From Candidatus Tepidiaquacellales bacterium UBA2330 (GTDB lineage: Bacteria; Bacteroidota; Ignavibacteria; Tepidaquicellales; Tepidaquicellaceae): a DNA stretch of 64,000 bases. Below the pieces are notes generated by a model. That model was not told the DNA's origin, made no database searches, and was given only the letters and a program-made list of their open reading frames with translations. Of the stretch, positions 26,009 to 35,004 are shown one piece after another. The stretch covers positions 6,742 to 70,741 of the forward strand of contig DDUU01000057.1 in assembly GCA_002344965.1 (NCBI GenBank). The letters are read 5' to 3'. A program made the translations under genes and the position numbers. Each line of letters begins with the position of its first letter. Position 1 is the stretch's first letter.

Positions 26009-26716
26009 TTAAATTCCATTTTTTAATTCTCTGAAAACCTTATCGGATTTGAAAAATACAGGTGTTGCATTATTATTCACAATAAATCTGCTGAATCTGT
26101 CAGAAATATATTCCAAATCAAAATTATTTCTTGCTAATTTCAAACTTTCATTTGAAAAATCCTGACCTGTTATTTTCGACAGAAATTCAATTTCTTCATT
26201 GCTAAGGTTAAATTCAGTTAAGTTTTTTAAAGTTTCAATTTTACCATTCTCGATATCAAATTCAGGAAATAATCCTGCTAATTTTAAAAAATTAATTTGA
26301 AAATTCAATAATAATATTTCACTATCACTTTCAGTCAGATCCAGATTTGATAAAAAATTTAGAACAATTTCATAAAGCTTAGGATTCGGATCCAAATCAG
26401 GCAATGATTTATTAAGAATTTCAATTATTTTGTATGCTGCACGAAGTCTGCTGAATTCTTTAACTATATTTCCAAAAGTTCTCACAAATTCAGCTTTATA
26501 AATATTTTGCAAATCCCTGTTTTTTCTGTAATACAATATCACAGTAAGATAATTTAATGTTTCAAACTTTCCCGATAATCCGGATTTATAATTTCTTGCG
26601 CTTTTTAAAATTACCTTTATCTTACCGAGTTCTTTCGAGAACAAGGATACAATTTTACTTGAATCACCGTACTTAATTGACTTTAAAACCAGAGCGTCTG
26701 TTTTGATAATAGACAA
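26009..26716 (-). CDS. recO: DNA repair protein RecO
   Basis: Works with RecF and RecR to load RecA onto single-stranded DNA. The 235-residue product has the N-terminal OB fold opening MSIIKTDALVLKSIKYGDSSKIVSLFS, in which the KTDALVLKS segment is diagnostic, followed by a strand reading GKIKVILKSARN and a helical C-terminal domain (EILLLNFQINFLKLAGLFPEFD). It lacks the four zinc-binding cysteines found in many RecO proteins, as is common in this phylum. The TTG at 26716 gives the family N terminus; no alternative ATG does. It lies 40 bases after the PfkB kinase gene and upstream of htrA. Confidence 0.9.
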   Translation of the reverse strand: MSIIKTDALVLKSIKYGDSSKIVSLFSKELGKIKVILKSARNYKSGLSGKFETLNYLTVILYYRKNRDLQNIYKAEFVRTFGNIVKEFSRLRAAYKIIEILNKSLPDLDPNPKLYEIVLNFLSNLDLTESDSEILLLNFQINFLKLAGLFPEFDIENGKIETLKNLTEFNLSNEEIEFLSKITGQDFSNESLKLARNNFDLEYISDRFSRFIVNNNATPVFFKSDKVFRELKNGI

Positions 26717-26756
26717 GATGATTACGTTAATCGTTAAAAAGGTGTTTCATTTTAAA

Positions 26757-27677
26757 TTATAAACTTTCTTCCTTAAAATAGGTCAGTTTCTTAAATTCAG
26801 AAAATCTTTTCATAATTTGTTCATTCGAAAGATATCTGATTCCGTCAAGTGAAAACTTCTCAACTGCTAAAGATGCCATAGTACTTCCGTAAATAACAGC
26901 AAGTTTTAAATTGTCCGTACTTAAATCTTTTGTTTTTGAAATCCAGCCCATTAAACCTCCGGCAAATGTATCGCCTGCACCGGTTGGATCAAAAACTTCT
27001 TCAAGAGGATATGCAGGAGCGGAAAAAATTGAATCATTTGTAAAAAGCAGCGCTCCGTGTTCACCTTTTTTTATTATAAGAATCTGTGGACCCATATTCA
27101 TAATTTTCCTGGCAGCAATTACCAGATTAAATTCTTTTGTAAGCTCTCTGGCTTCACTGTCGTTTATTACAAGCAGATTTACATGTTTAAGTATTTCAAG
27201 CAAATCATTATAAGCTCCTTCGATCCAGAAATTCATAGTATCACACATTACAAGTTTCGGTTTTTTTATCTGTGAAATAACTTTTTTCTGAAGAGCCGGG
27301 TGGAGATTTCCCAGACAAATATATTCGCTGTCACGAAATTTTTCAGAAATTACCGGATCAAATTTCTCAAATACATTCAGTTCAGTTACAAGTGACTCCC
27401 TAGTGTTAAGATCAAAGTCATATTTTCCGTGCCAGTGAAATGTCTTTTGAGTTTCGGAGATTTCAAGACCGGATATATCAATATTTTTTGATTTGAGAAA
27501 TTCTACTTCTTCTTTTGGGAAATCATAACCTACAATTCCTACAAGTCTGACAGGACTTGTAAAATAACTTGCTGAAGTAGATATAAAAGTAGCAGAACCT
27601 CCAAGTGTCCTCTCAGCTCTTCCAAACGGTGTTTCAATTGTATCCAATGCAAGTGATCCAATTACAAGTAAACTCAT
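26757..27677 (-). CDS. PfkB-family sugar/nucleoside kinase
   Basis: A 306-residue kinase of the ribokinase/PfkB family. The N-terminal GGSATFISTSASYF corresponds to the substrate-binding GG motif, and DPTGAGDTFAGGLMGW (around residues 247-262) is the PfkB signature with the catalytic aspartate in GAGD. The substrate is not evident; sequences of this type in the phylum are often labelled sugar kinase or adenosine kinase-like. The region upstream of the ATG (27678 onward) is a divergent intergenic stretch shared with a DUF3467 gene. recO follows after 40 bases. Confidence 0.88.
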   Translation of the reverse strand: MSLLVIGSLALDTIETPFGRAERTLGGSATFISTSASYFTSPVRLVGIVGYDFPKEEVEFLKSKNIDISGLEISETQKTFHWHGKYDFDLNTRESLVTELNVFEKFDPVISEKFRDSEYICLGNLHPALQKKVISQIKKPKLVMCDTMNFWIEGAYNDLLEILKHVNLLVINDSEARELTKEFNLVIAARKIMNMGPQILIIKKGEHGALLFTNDSIFSAPAYPLEEVFDPTGAGDTFAGGLMGWISKTKDLSTDNLKLAVIYGSTMASLAVEKFSLDGIRYLSNEQIMKRFSEFKKLTYFKEESL

Positions 27678-27808
27678 TTATTAATTTAAAATTATTTGAA
27701 AAATCAAATTAATTATAATGTATTCCTTATTCAAGAATATAATATTGCATTAGATTTAATTTTTATGAGGAACAATAATTTTTATTCTGCAAACTCAAAA
27801 TATATTAG

Positions 27809-27838
27809 TTTGAAATTAATGATATAATAATATATTTT
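27809..27838 (+). promoter_or_regulatory. Possible promoter of the DUF3467 gene
   Basis: TTTG at 27809-27812, an 18-base spacer and TATATTTT at 27831-27838: one mismatch (final T for G) from the Bacteroidota consensus, 38 bases before the ATG at 27876. Confidence 0.35.
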
Positions 27839-27875
27839 AATCGTAAGTAACATTAAACAAAACACTAAATATAAA

Positions 27876-28223
27876 ATGGATAATAAAAATAATAAGGATA
27901 TCAAAAATCAACCTCAGCAGATCAATATTGAATTAGGAGAAAAAGAAGCGGAAGGTATTTATTCCAATCTTGCTATTATATCACATTCTCCTGCTGAATT
28001 CATAATTGATTTCACAAGAATTTTTCCCGGAGTCCCGAAAGCAAAAGTTCATTCGAGAATTATTATGACTCCGCAGCATACTAAATTATTTTATAATGCT
28101 CTTAAGGAAAATATGAAAAGATATGAAAATGATTTTGGTGAGATTATTGCACATCAGGATACAAATAATCAGGGTTTGGGTTTTCAACTGCCTGTACCGC
28201 CTAAAGATGAAAAGATCAATTAA
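27876..28223 (+). CDS. DUF3467 protein
   Basis: A 115-residue cytosolic protein of the DUF3467 family, function unknown. The family pattern is visible: INIELGEKEAEGIYSNLAIISHSPAEFIIDFTRIFPGVPKAKVHSRIIMTPQ, in which the polar N-terminal region, YSNL.II.HS..EF..DF and the late strand HSRIIM are conserved, followed by a helix (HTKLFYNALKENMKRYEND). No catalytic residues or signal peptide are seen. It converges on the LptF/G-type permease gene with a 4-base gap. Its widespread presence in Bacteroidota, as I recall, suggests a housekeeping role that remains unassigned. Confidence 0.85.
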   Translation: MDNKNNKDIKNQPQQINIELGEKEAEGIYSNLAIISHSPAEFIIDFTRIFPGVPKAKVHSRIIMTPQHTKLFYNALKENMKRYENDFGEIIAHQDTNNQGLGFQLPVPPKDEKIN

Positions 28224-28227
28224 AATT

Positions 28228-29340
28228 TTATTTCAGATAATTCATTTTTATTAAATTTATAATTGCCAGTATAAAGAAAAGTATGTTTGCAAGCCAGGCT
28301 GTTAACACAGGATTTATGTCTCCGCTGTATCCGAATGTCTGCGAAACTTTCAGAAAGCCGAGGTAAATAAATGTTATTAAAATACTTACTCCAAACTGAA
28401 CTGCAGTACCGCTTTTTCGCTTGTTTGTACTGATCGAAATCCCGAATAAAATTACTATTATATTTGAAAAGGGGAATGAGATTTTAGAATAATAATCTAC
28501 TTTTTCCCTGTTTACAATCTGTCCTCCTGATTCAAGAGTTTTAATGTGTTCTCTTAGATCCTCAAGAAGCAATTCATCAGCTTTTAACTGACTCTTTATA
28601 AGACTGGAAGGGGAGAAGTTAATGTTTCCGATTTCAGGAATTTCATTTGAAAGTGCAGTATCAATAGATTTTAAAATTTCAGTATTCGCAGTATCAAATT
28701 TTCTTTCCAAAACGTCTATAAGTTTCCATTCATTTTTTATTGAATCCCATTTCATTATTTTTATGTCGTATCTTGATAATACCTGTGATTGTTCTGTTTT
28801 ATCAAATATATGTACCATTACATTATAAGCCGACTTTTCATTTTCGTTGTAGTTACCGATTGCAAAAATTTTATTTTCGCTGTCCTGAAAATTTAGATTG
28901 GAGATAACACCTGGTATTAAATTTTTACCCAGATAAGTTCTTTCAATTTTTAATTTTTCTGAATTAAATTTTGGTACCAGCCAGCCGTTAAAATATAAGG
29001 AGAAAAGCGTAATAAGAAATCCGAATATAATAAGAGGTAATGAAAATCTATAGATGCTGATACCGGCAGAGTTTACGGCGGTCATTTCAGAATAATTGTT
29101 AAATCTGCTGAATGTAAACAAAGTAGCAAGAAGCATGCTGACAGGTGTAATAAGCTTTAATATTTCCGGTATAAAGTATATATAATACTGTAAAATAACT
29201 GTGTTACTTACATTCTTATCTATAAATTTATCAACATTTTCAAAGAGGTCTACCAGTATAAAAATTAAAATAAAACATATCAGACCAAAAAATAAATTTC
29301 TGATAAAATGTTTTAGTATATAAAAATCAAGTATTTTCAA
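28228..29340 (-). CDS. LptF/LptG-type (YjgP/YjgQ) permease
   Basis: Inner-membrane permease subunit of the LptB2FG system that extracts lipopolysaccharide and sends it to the outer membrane. The 370 residues have the family layout: MKILDFYILKHFIRNLFFGL at the N terminus, three transmembrane helices within residues 1-120, a periplasmic beta-jellyroll region (about 130-265) and three C-terminal helices (about 285-365). The start is TTG at 29340, only 3 bases from the ATG of the divergent CMD-like gene. LptF versus LptG cannot be decided; only one such gene is in the window. Confidence 0.88.
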   Translation of the reverse strand: MKILDFYILKHFIRNLFFGLICFILIFILVDLFENVDKFIDKNVSNTVILQYYIYFIPEILKLITPVSMLLATLFTFSRFNNYSEMTAVNSAGISIYRFSLPLIIFGFLITLFSLYFNGWLVPKFNSEKLKIERTYLGKNLIPGVISNLNFQDSENKIFAIGNYNENEKSAYNVMVHIFDKTEQSQVLSRYDIKIMKWDSIKNEWKLIDVLERKFDTANTEILKSIDTALSNEIPEIGNINFSPSSLIKSQLKADELLLEDLREHIKTLESGGQIVNREKVDYYSKISFPFSNIIVILFGISISTNKRKSGTAVQFGVSILITFIYLGFLKVSQTFGYSGDINPVLTAWLANILFFILAIINLIKMNYLK

Positions 29341-29343
29341 TTT

Positions 29344-29955
29344 ATGAATTATAGTTTTTCAGCAAAAGAAATGTTTTTGATATGTAAACTTGCATCATAT
29401 ATCGCATTAGATGATTTAAAAAGTACCGGGAAAATATTCCGAAAAGCAAAAAAGTTAAGTGTCAATCCCGATAAAACATACGAAGCTATTTTGCAGTCTC
29501 ATCTTTTCTGCGGATTTCCGGCTGCTATCGAGGCTTTGAAAATATTCTCTAATCATTTCCCTGAATTTATTCCTAAAATTCAAAAAAATGACATTGATTT
29601 ATTTAATGCCCGGGGTAATCACAACTGTAAATTAATTTATAAAAATAACTTTAAAAAGTTATTATCTAATATGTCTAAGCTCAGCCCGGATTTAAAAAAC
29701 TGGATGATCAGTGACGGATACGGTAAAGTGATGGGAAGAAAAGGCCTTAATTTATTAGAGCGTGAATTTATAAATATATCTGTTCTTTGCACAAGGTATT
29801 ATGAAAATCAATTACATTCTCATTTAAGAGGTTGTCTGAATCTCGGATGTGATCCGGTAATGGTAAGAATGATTTTGGAAGAATTAACTGAAACAGCGGG
29901 TAAGTATAATATTAAAAAAGCTATAAAGTTGTTTGATTCGATTGTTAAAAAGTAG
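29344..29955 (+). CDS. Carboxymuconolactone decarboxylase/AhpD-fold protein
   Basis: A 203-residue protein with two CMD-like helical segments: one around YEAILQSHLFCGFPAAIEALKIF (about residues 44-66) and one around LEREFINISVLCTRYYENQLHSHLRGCLNLGCDP (about 135-170). The AhpD CxxC-x3-H redox motif is absent, so alkylhydroperoxidase activity is unlikely. Members with these features are often annotated only as CMD family; the reaction is unknown. The ATG at 29344 lies 3 bases from the TTG of the divergent permease gene, leaving no room for separate promoters; an internal ATG at codon 10 is an alternative start. Confidence 0.75.
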   Translation: MNYSFSAKEMFLICKLASYIALDDLKSTGKIFRKAKKLSVNPDKTYEAILQSHLFCGFPAAIEALKIFSNHFPEFIPKIQKNDIDLFNARGNHNCKLIYKNNFKKLLSNMSKLSPDLKNWMISDGYGKVMGRKGLNLLEREFINISVLCTRYYENQLHSHLRGCLNLGCDPVMVRMILEELTETAGKYNIKKAIKLFDSIVKK

Positions 29956-30144
29956 TTAACAATGGAAAGAAATGTTATATAATATATATTATGTAAAGTT
30001 ATTGATATATTAATAAGTTATTGACAATACATCACTTTTAAATCGTCTCCCCTTCCGTAAAAGATACTTCCAAGCAATCAGATTTTTTAGAAAATGAATT
30101 AAAGTATGTTTTTTTTATAGATTATATTAATTAATTTGCAAACT

Positions 30145-30447
30145 ATGATTGAAATAAATTATTACTTATTAGTCAGCGCTGTGTTATTCAGCATTGGCGT
30201 TATTGGAGTTTTAGTCAGAAGAAACGCTATCATAATATTCATGTGCATTGAGTTAATGTTAAATTCAATTAACCTGACACTTGTAGCCTTTTCTTCATTT
30301 TTAGGAAATATTAACGGACAAATATTTGTGTTTATTGTAATGACCGTAGCCGCAGCCGAAGCTGCTATCGGACTTGCAATAATAATATCTATGTTTCGCA
30401 ATAAAGAATCTCTGAATATTGATGAGATTAATATCCTTAAATGGTAA
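30145..30447 (+). CDS. nuoK: NADH-quinone oxidoreductase subunit K
   Basis: NuoK is an antiporter-like membrane subunit of complex I, about 100 residues with three transmembrane helices. The product from the ATG at 30145 begins MIEINYYLLVSAVLFSIGVIGVLVRRN and contains the conserved CIELMLNSINLTLVAFS with the essential membrane glutamate, and VIVMTVAAAEAAIGLAI. A TTG at 30136 would add three residues; the ATG matches the family N terminus better. A near-consensus TTAATTTG lies 6 bases upstream of the ATG. nuoL follows after 24 bases, but no nuoJ or nuoM is present here. Confidence 0.93.
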   Translation: MIEINYYLLVSAVLFSIGVIGVLVRRNAIIIFMCIELMLNSINLTLVAFSSFLGNINGQIFVFIVMTVAAAEAAIGLAIIISMFRNKESLNIDEINILKW

Positions 30448-30471
30448 ACACTTTAAATCAAATCCGTTTAA

Positions 30472-32385
30472 ATGACTGATTTATTCTACCTCGTTACTAT
30501 CCTGCCGTTAGCAGGTTTTCTTATTAATGGTTTGTTCGGAAGCAAAATTAAGAATGAAAAATTAATAGGCACTATTTCTACATTTGCTGTCTTTATACCT
30601 TTTGTAATAGCCGCAATACAATTTTCTGAGCTTTTAAATTTAGCGCCGGAATCCAGAAGTATTCTGATTACTTATTATGAATGGATTGCTGCCGGCAGCT
30701 TTAAAGTAAATGTCTCTTATCTCATAGATCCCCTTTCCATAATCATGGTGCTTGTTGTAACCGGAATAGGTACTCTTATACATATTTATTCAATTGGTTA
30801 TATGCATGGCGATAGGGCTTTTGCAAAATTTTTCGCATATCTGAATCTCTTCATTTTTGCAATGTTGAATCTTGTACTCGCTGATAATCTTTTGTTAATA
30901 TTTTTTGGCTGGGAAGGCGTTGGTTTGTGTTCTTATTTTCTGATTGGTTTCTGGTATGAGCAAAAATTTACTGGTGATGCAGCGAAGAAAGCATTTATTG
31001 TTAACAGGATAGGAGATTTTGGGTTTATGATCGCAATGTTTTTTATTTTCACAAACTTCAATACTCTCGAAATATCTAAATTTATAGATGGTCTTGCCGG
31101 GTATCAAATCGGAGATACTTTACTTCTTACGATCGCGCTGCTTCTGTTACTCGGAGCTGCGGGTAAGTCTGCGCAGATTCCATTATACGTATGGCTTCCG
31201 GATGCAATGGCAGGTCCTACTCCTGTTTCCGCACTTATTCACGCCGCTACGATGGTTACAGCGGGAGTATATCTACTTGCAAGGACTTCACTTTTATATG
31301 CAATGTCTCCGCTGGCATCTCAGATAGTTTTTGCAGTCGGTCTTCTGACTGCTTTATTTGCTTCGACAATTGCTTTACGACAATATGATATAAAGAAAGT
31401 TCTTGCATATTCGACGGTATCTCAACTTGGATTTATGTTTATTGCGATAGGAATCGGAGCTTACTGGATTGCTATTTTTCATCTTATTACTCACGCATTT
31501 TTCAAAGGTCTGTTGTTTTTAGGCAGCGGATCTGTAATTCACGGAATGCATCATGAACAGGATATAAGACAAATGGGAGGTCTTAAATCCAAAATGAAAA
31601 TTACTTACTATACTTTTTTAATAGGATCTCTCGCAATAGCCGGTATTCCTCCCCTTTCGGGTTTCTTCAGTAAAGACCTGATTGTATTTGATACATATAT
31701 TGCTTTCGGAATTCCGTTTGTTGTTTTAGCTCTTACAGGAGCTGCGATGACTTCATATTATATGTTCAGAATGGTTTCACTTACTTTTTACGGCAAACCA
31801 CGATATAATGAAAATAATCTTCATCCTCATGAGTCTCCTTCTTCAATGACAGTTCCGCTGATTATTCTTGCTGTATTATCAGTTATAGGCGGTTTTATAG
31901 GTCTTCCGGGATTATATGGTTTTCCGAATTTGCTTAAAGACTGGCTTGCTCCGGTTTTTGCTAAATCAATTGTTATTCTTGAAACACTACATCCTCATAC
32001 TGAACATTCGTTAACAGCTGAACTAGTCATTATTGCTGTTTCAGTTCTTATATCTGTAATTGCAATTACTATTGCCGTAAAACGATATTCCAATAAAGAA
32101 AAGTTTGAAGAGTTTACCGGATTTAATAAAGTTCTTGAAAATAAATACTATGTGGATGAAGCTTATGATAAAGTTATTGTAAATCCTATCGAAAAGACTT
32201 CCGAGAAATTTCTTTGGAATATCTTTGATATAAAAATTATAGACGGTGCAGTAAACGGAATAGCGAGGTATGTTTCCAATATCAGTTTTGACTGGAGAAG
32301 AATTCAGACAGGCGTGATTCAGGATTATGCAGGAATCTCTGTTGCAGGGATCATAATAATTCTACTTTACCTTCTGATTATGTGA
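30472..32385 (+). CDS. nuoL: NADH-quinone oxidoreductase subunit L
   Basis: NuoL is the distal proton-pumping antiporter subunit of complex I. The 637-residue protein has about 16 membrane helices. Conserved segments include FFGWEGVGLCSYFLIGFW, KSAQIPLYVWLPDAMAGPTPVSALIHAATMVTAGVYL (the antiporter core with its key lysine) and IFHLITHAFFKGLLFLGSGSVIHG. The C-terminal part (about 550-637) is the lateral helix extension. A bidirectional terminator (32406-32437) follows. No nuoM or nuoN lies next to it, which marks complex I genes as dispersed in this genome. Confidence 0.95.
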   Translation: MTDLFYLVTILPLAGFLINGLFGSKIKNEKLIGTISTFAVFIPFVIAAIQFSELLNLAPESRSILITYYEWIAAGSFKVNVSYLIDPLSIIMVLVVTGIGTLIHIYSIGYMHGDRAFAKFFAYLNLFIFAMLNLVLADNLLLIFFGWEGVGLCSYFLIGFWYEQKFTGDAAKKAFIVNRIGDFGFMIAMFFIFTNFNTLEISKFIDGLAGYQIGDTLLLTIALLLLLGAAGKSAQIPLYVWLPDAMAGPTPVSALIHAATMVTAGVYLLARTSLLYAMSPLASQIVFAVGLLTALFASTIALRQYDIKKVLAYSTVSQLGFMFIAIGIGAYWIAIFHLITHAFFKGLLFLGSGSVIHGMHHEQDIRQMGGLKSKMKITYYTFLIGSLAIAGIPPLSGFFSKDLIVFDTYIAFGIPFVVLALTGAAMTSYYMFRMVSLTFYGKPRYNENNLHPHESPSSMTVPLIILAVLSVIGGFIGLPGLYGFPNLLKDWLAPVFAKSIVILETLHPHTEHSLTAELVIIAVSVLISVIAITIAVKRYSNKEKFEEFTGFNKVLENKYYVDEAYDKVIVNPIEKTSEKFLWNIFDIKIIDGAVNGIARYVSNISFDWRRIQTGVIQDYAGISVAGIIIILLYLLIM

Positions 32386-32405
32386 CAGGTTTTTTTGAAA
32401 CAAAA

Positions 32406-32437
32406 AAAAGGGATTATAATAATTTATAATCCCTTTT
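32406..32437. terminator. Bidirectional rho-independent terminator between nuoL and the cytochrome gene
   Basis: Perfect 13-base stem aaaagggattata / tataatccctttt with a 6-base loop. On the minus strand it is followed by a run of eight T, so it should end the cytochrome message well; on the plus strand the stem ends in four T and can serve nuoL. Confidence 0.85.
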
Positions 32438-32452
32438 CAGTTTCAGAAATTT

Positions 32453-33235
32453 TTACTTTCCGTTGATCTTTAGAATATGAGCAGAAATATCTGCAATGTC
32501 CTGATTTGAAAGTAAATTTAATTTATAAAATGGCATAGCGCCGTCTCCGAATCTTACATTATATGTAATTGATTTTACATTTCCGTCAAAGTCTTCAATT
32601 ATAGAAGGGACTTTTTTAACTGACGCATTTTCTCCGTGACATAATCCGCACGCATTGTTAAATAAATTTTCACCATTAACCGGGTCACCTGTAAGTTTAA
32701 GTATCTCAGCCTGTTCGGTCTTTAATTTTGCTCTATCCTCTTGCGGTAAAGCTATAGTTTCATATGTAACTTCTGATTGTGTATCATTTGTATCTAATGA
32801 TGCATAATATCCGTTAAGGAGTTCGATCTGCTCAGGAGTCATAGGAGTTTTCATTTTCATATAAGCTTCCCAGCAAAGTGTTGCTCCTCCTGCAGTTTTC
32901 TTAACATCGTCACCTGTAAATTTTCCGAGATATGTAGATTTTCTTTTATCAGCGCCTTTTATATCTGAAAAATATTTTGTCAGCGGTCTGTCGGAATTAG
33001 TACCGTCGCCATGACAATCAGCGCAGGCAATATTATTTGAACTTGATTTCATATAAAAGAAATCTTTTCCGGGAGAACTTTTAGTATCTGCTGTCCCGGA
33101 AACTGTATCCTTTTTTGAAGTATCAGTTTTTGTCTCAGGCACTTTTTCATCAGATCCGCATCCTGAAATTAAAATTAATGCTGCTGCTGCAATTGTGTAA
33201 AAAATCCGGATAGTTTTGAGATTCAATAAATGCAT
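32453..33235 (-). CDS. Dihaem c-type cytochrome lipoprotein
   Basis: A 260-residue exported electron carrier. The signal peptide ends in the lipobox LISGC (Cys26). A Lys/Asp/Ser/Thr-rich linker (27-58) leads to a first domain with C71-x2-C74-H (IACADCHGDG), and a second cytochrome c domain has CGLCHGE near residue 196 and a distal MPFYKLNLLSNQDIADISAHIL segment with a candidate axial methionine. The two haem sites suggest transfer between a periplasmic donor and an acceptor in the outer envelope. A TTG-N22-TATCTTTG promoter is upstream. It follows the nuoL cluster in convergent orientation but need not work with it. Confidence 0.88.
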   Translation of the reverse strand: MHLLNLKTIRIFYTIAAAALILISGCGSDEKVPETKTDTSKKDTVSGTADTKSSPGKDFFYMKSSSNNIACADCHGDGTNSDRPLTKYFSDIKGADKRKSTYLGKFTGDDVKKTAGGATLCWEAYMKMKTPMTPEQIELLNGYYASLDTNDTQSEVTYETIALPQEDRAKLKTEQAEILKLTGDPVNGENLFNNACGLCHGENASVKKVPSIIEDFDGNVKSITYNVRFGDGAMPFYKLNLLSNQDIADISAHILKINGK

Positions 33236-33259
33236 AAATATTTTTTATTTTTAGTTTAA

Positions 33260-33292
33260 CAAAGATACTAAATATTATTTGGATTTTCCCAA
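33260..33292 (-). promoter_or_regulatory. Bacteroidota-type promoter of the dihaem cytochrome gene
   Basis: On the minus strand: TTG (33292-33290), a 22-base spacer and TATCTTTG (33267-33260). Transcription should start near 33254, about 20 bases before the ATG at 33235. It overlaps the 3' end of the preceding barrel gene. Confidence 0.5.
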
Positions 33293-34090
33293 TAAAATAC
33301 TTATTCCGATATTTATATTCCAGAAGTCAATATTTTTTTTCCTGCCTTCCACTTCCTGAAAACCTTTAGAAGGATCCGAAAGATTAGTATAAAAACTTCC
33401 TTCATCATCATTTATAGAAAGATTGTCAACGTCACTTTCAAGCCTGTCGCTGTATCCGCTGTTTACATTCTTAAACAAAAGATTACTGAGGTGATAACTT
33501 CCTCCTAATATCAGTGAATATTCTTCATTCAGTTTATAAGTCATTCCTGCTCCCGCCTTAACTCCCATTCTGAATGAATCAGAAAAGTATGTTCTGAAAA
33601 TATCATTCTTCGTATATGACATACTTAAAAAATTTAATGTCATTTGAGAATTTGCATAAACAGATAAAGCTTTTCCCAGCGAAGGGTTTGTACCGATTCC
33701 AAGTCCAAGTGTAGTTCCGGAAAAAGAATTGTCATATGTTACGGGTACTACCACATTGTTTTGTCTTGTAATACCTAATATGCTTTGCTTGAATGCATTC
33801 ATGAAAGTATATTCACCGGAAAAAATTAAATTCAGGAGCCGCTTTTGATCAAACGGAAACACGATATTTCCTGTAATGCTGATGCCGGTAGAATTTCCGT
33901 AATTATTTTTTACAAAATCCTCACTTATGTTATAGTATCCTGAATCCGAAACTGTAATAAAATCCCCTTTCATATCCGAGCCAGGCATACTTACTCCGAA
34001 ATTTATTTCAAGATAAGGTATTTTTTGTGAGAAAATTCCTTCAGGATTAACAAATAAAACTGTGAATAAAAAAAATATAATAAGTTTCAA
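33275..34090 (-). CDS. Outer-membrane beta-barrel-like protein, paralogue of the next gene
   Basis: A 271-residue exported protein. The signal peptide runs to about residue 21 (ending PEGIFSQ). The rest has alternating hydrophobic/polar beta strands and ends in a short strand (INIGISILLGKSK) like an OmpA/OmpW-type barrel. No known domain motif stands out. It is related to the protein encoded immediately upstream (34092-34994): both have the same length class, a PGSDMKGD / PNDELRGD motif after the first strand, and NLSINDDEG / NLNDDEGRY late. Start is TTG at 34090. It is the last gene of a six-gene envelope operon. Function unknown. Confidence 0.6.
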   Translation of the reverse strand: MKLIIFFLFTVLFVNPEGIFSQKIPYLEINFGVSMPGSDMKGDFITVSDSGYYNISEDFVKNNYGNSTGISITGNIVFPFDQKRLLNLIFSGEYTFMNAFKQSILGITRQNNVVVPVTYDNSFSGTTLGLGIGTNPSLGKALSVYANSQMTLNFLSMSYTKNDIFRTYFSDSFRMGVKAGAGMTYKLNEEYSLILGGSYHLSNLLFKNVNSGYSDRLESDVDNLSINDDEGSFYTNLSDPSKGFQEVEGRKKNIDFWNINIGISILLGKSK

Positions 34091-34091
34091 A

Positions 34092-34994
34092 TCAGAAAAA
34101 ATAATTGAATTGTTTATACCCTGATGTTTTAGGAGAAGTTTTCTTTTTAGGTTTGTCAGAAAACAAATTTATGTTCACTCCGATATACGCAGTACCCCAG
34201 TTTATTTTTTTCTCTTTAGAAGGAAAATAATTATACGCCTCCCCTATCGGATAATATATATTTGAAATGTATCTGCCTTCATCGTCATTAAGGTTAGCGC
34301 TTTTGGAACCCCATTCAATAAACCCGTCTCGTTCGGTTTCTTTATAAATTAAATTCGCCATATCATACTTTAATCCCGCCACTATACCGAAATTACTGTT
34401 TACTTTCACTTCAATGCCTGCATTGAAATTAACTCCCATTCTGAAACTGCTGAGCTCTACGTTATTCGAATCATTAATGCCGGTTACTCTTGTCAGCTGA
34501 GCTGAGAGAAAATTAAAATTAAAATTGGCATTAAAAAAAGGAGAGACGATATTGGTAAAAGATGTCGGAGCAACTTCCAGACCTAATCCGATTGCAAAGT
34601 TATTAAAGTCATAGTTATATTCCACAGGTCTTTGCTGATAGGTGTTGTTAATAAATTTTACCAGCGTGGTTCCAGACTTACGTGACTGAAAAGTATTGAA
34701 ATTATTATAAGACATAGACAATACTCCTCTGGTAATAGAATATTTATCAAAATTAATTTTTATAGCGCCCGCCATTTGAAACCCAATCTGACCTCCGAGA
34801 TGTGATGAAAATAAGCTGGAATCAATAAAAATATTTCCAAGAGTATCATAACTGACATAATCATCCCCGCGCAGTTCATCATTTGGATTGGAAAGTCCTA
34901 ATGATACAGTTAGTACAGGTTTGTCAAACTGGGAGTATGCGTTGTTCAAATTCAGAAACACTAAAATAAAAAAGATTAGAATAATTATTTTCAT
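34092..34994 (-). CDS. Outer-membrane beta-barrel-like protein, paralogue of the previous gene
   Basis: A 300-residue exported protein with a signal peptide (1 to about 21, ending NNAYSQ) and a beta-strand-rich body that shares segments with its neighbour at 33275: PNDELRGDDYVSYDT early, NFNFNFLSAQLTR in the middle and NLNDDEGRY toward the end. These shared stretches and their order point to a tandem duplication. The C terminus is KQFNYFF, an aromatic end as found in many barrels. It follows rsmE by 10 bases and precedes the paralogue by one base, so all are probably one transcript. Function is not known; binding or structural roles are possible. Confidence 0.6.
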   Translation of the reverse strand: MKIIILIFFILVFLNLNNAYSQFDKPVLTVSLGLSNPNDELRGDDYVSYDTLGNIFIDSSLFSSHLGGQIGFQMAGAIKINFDKYSITRGVLSMSYNNFNTFQSRKSGTTLVKFINNTYQQRPVEYNYDFNNFAIGLGLEVAPTSFTNIVSPFFNANFNFNFLSAQLTRVTGINDSNNVELSSFRMGVNFNAGIEVKVNSNFGIVAGLKYDMANLIYKETERDGFIEWGSKSANLNDDEGRYISNIYYPIGEAYNYFPSKEKKINWGTAYIGVNINLFSDKPKKKTSPKTSGYKQFNYFF

Positions 34995-35004
34995 ACTGTT
35001 TTTT

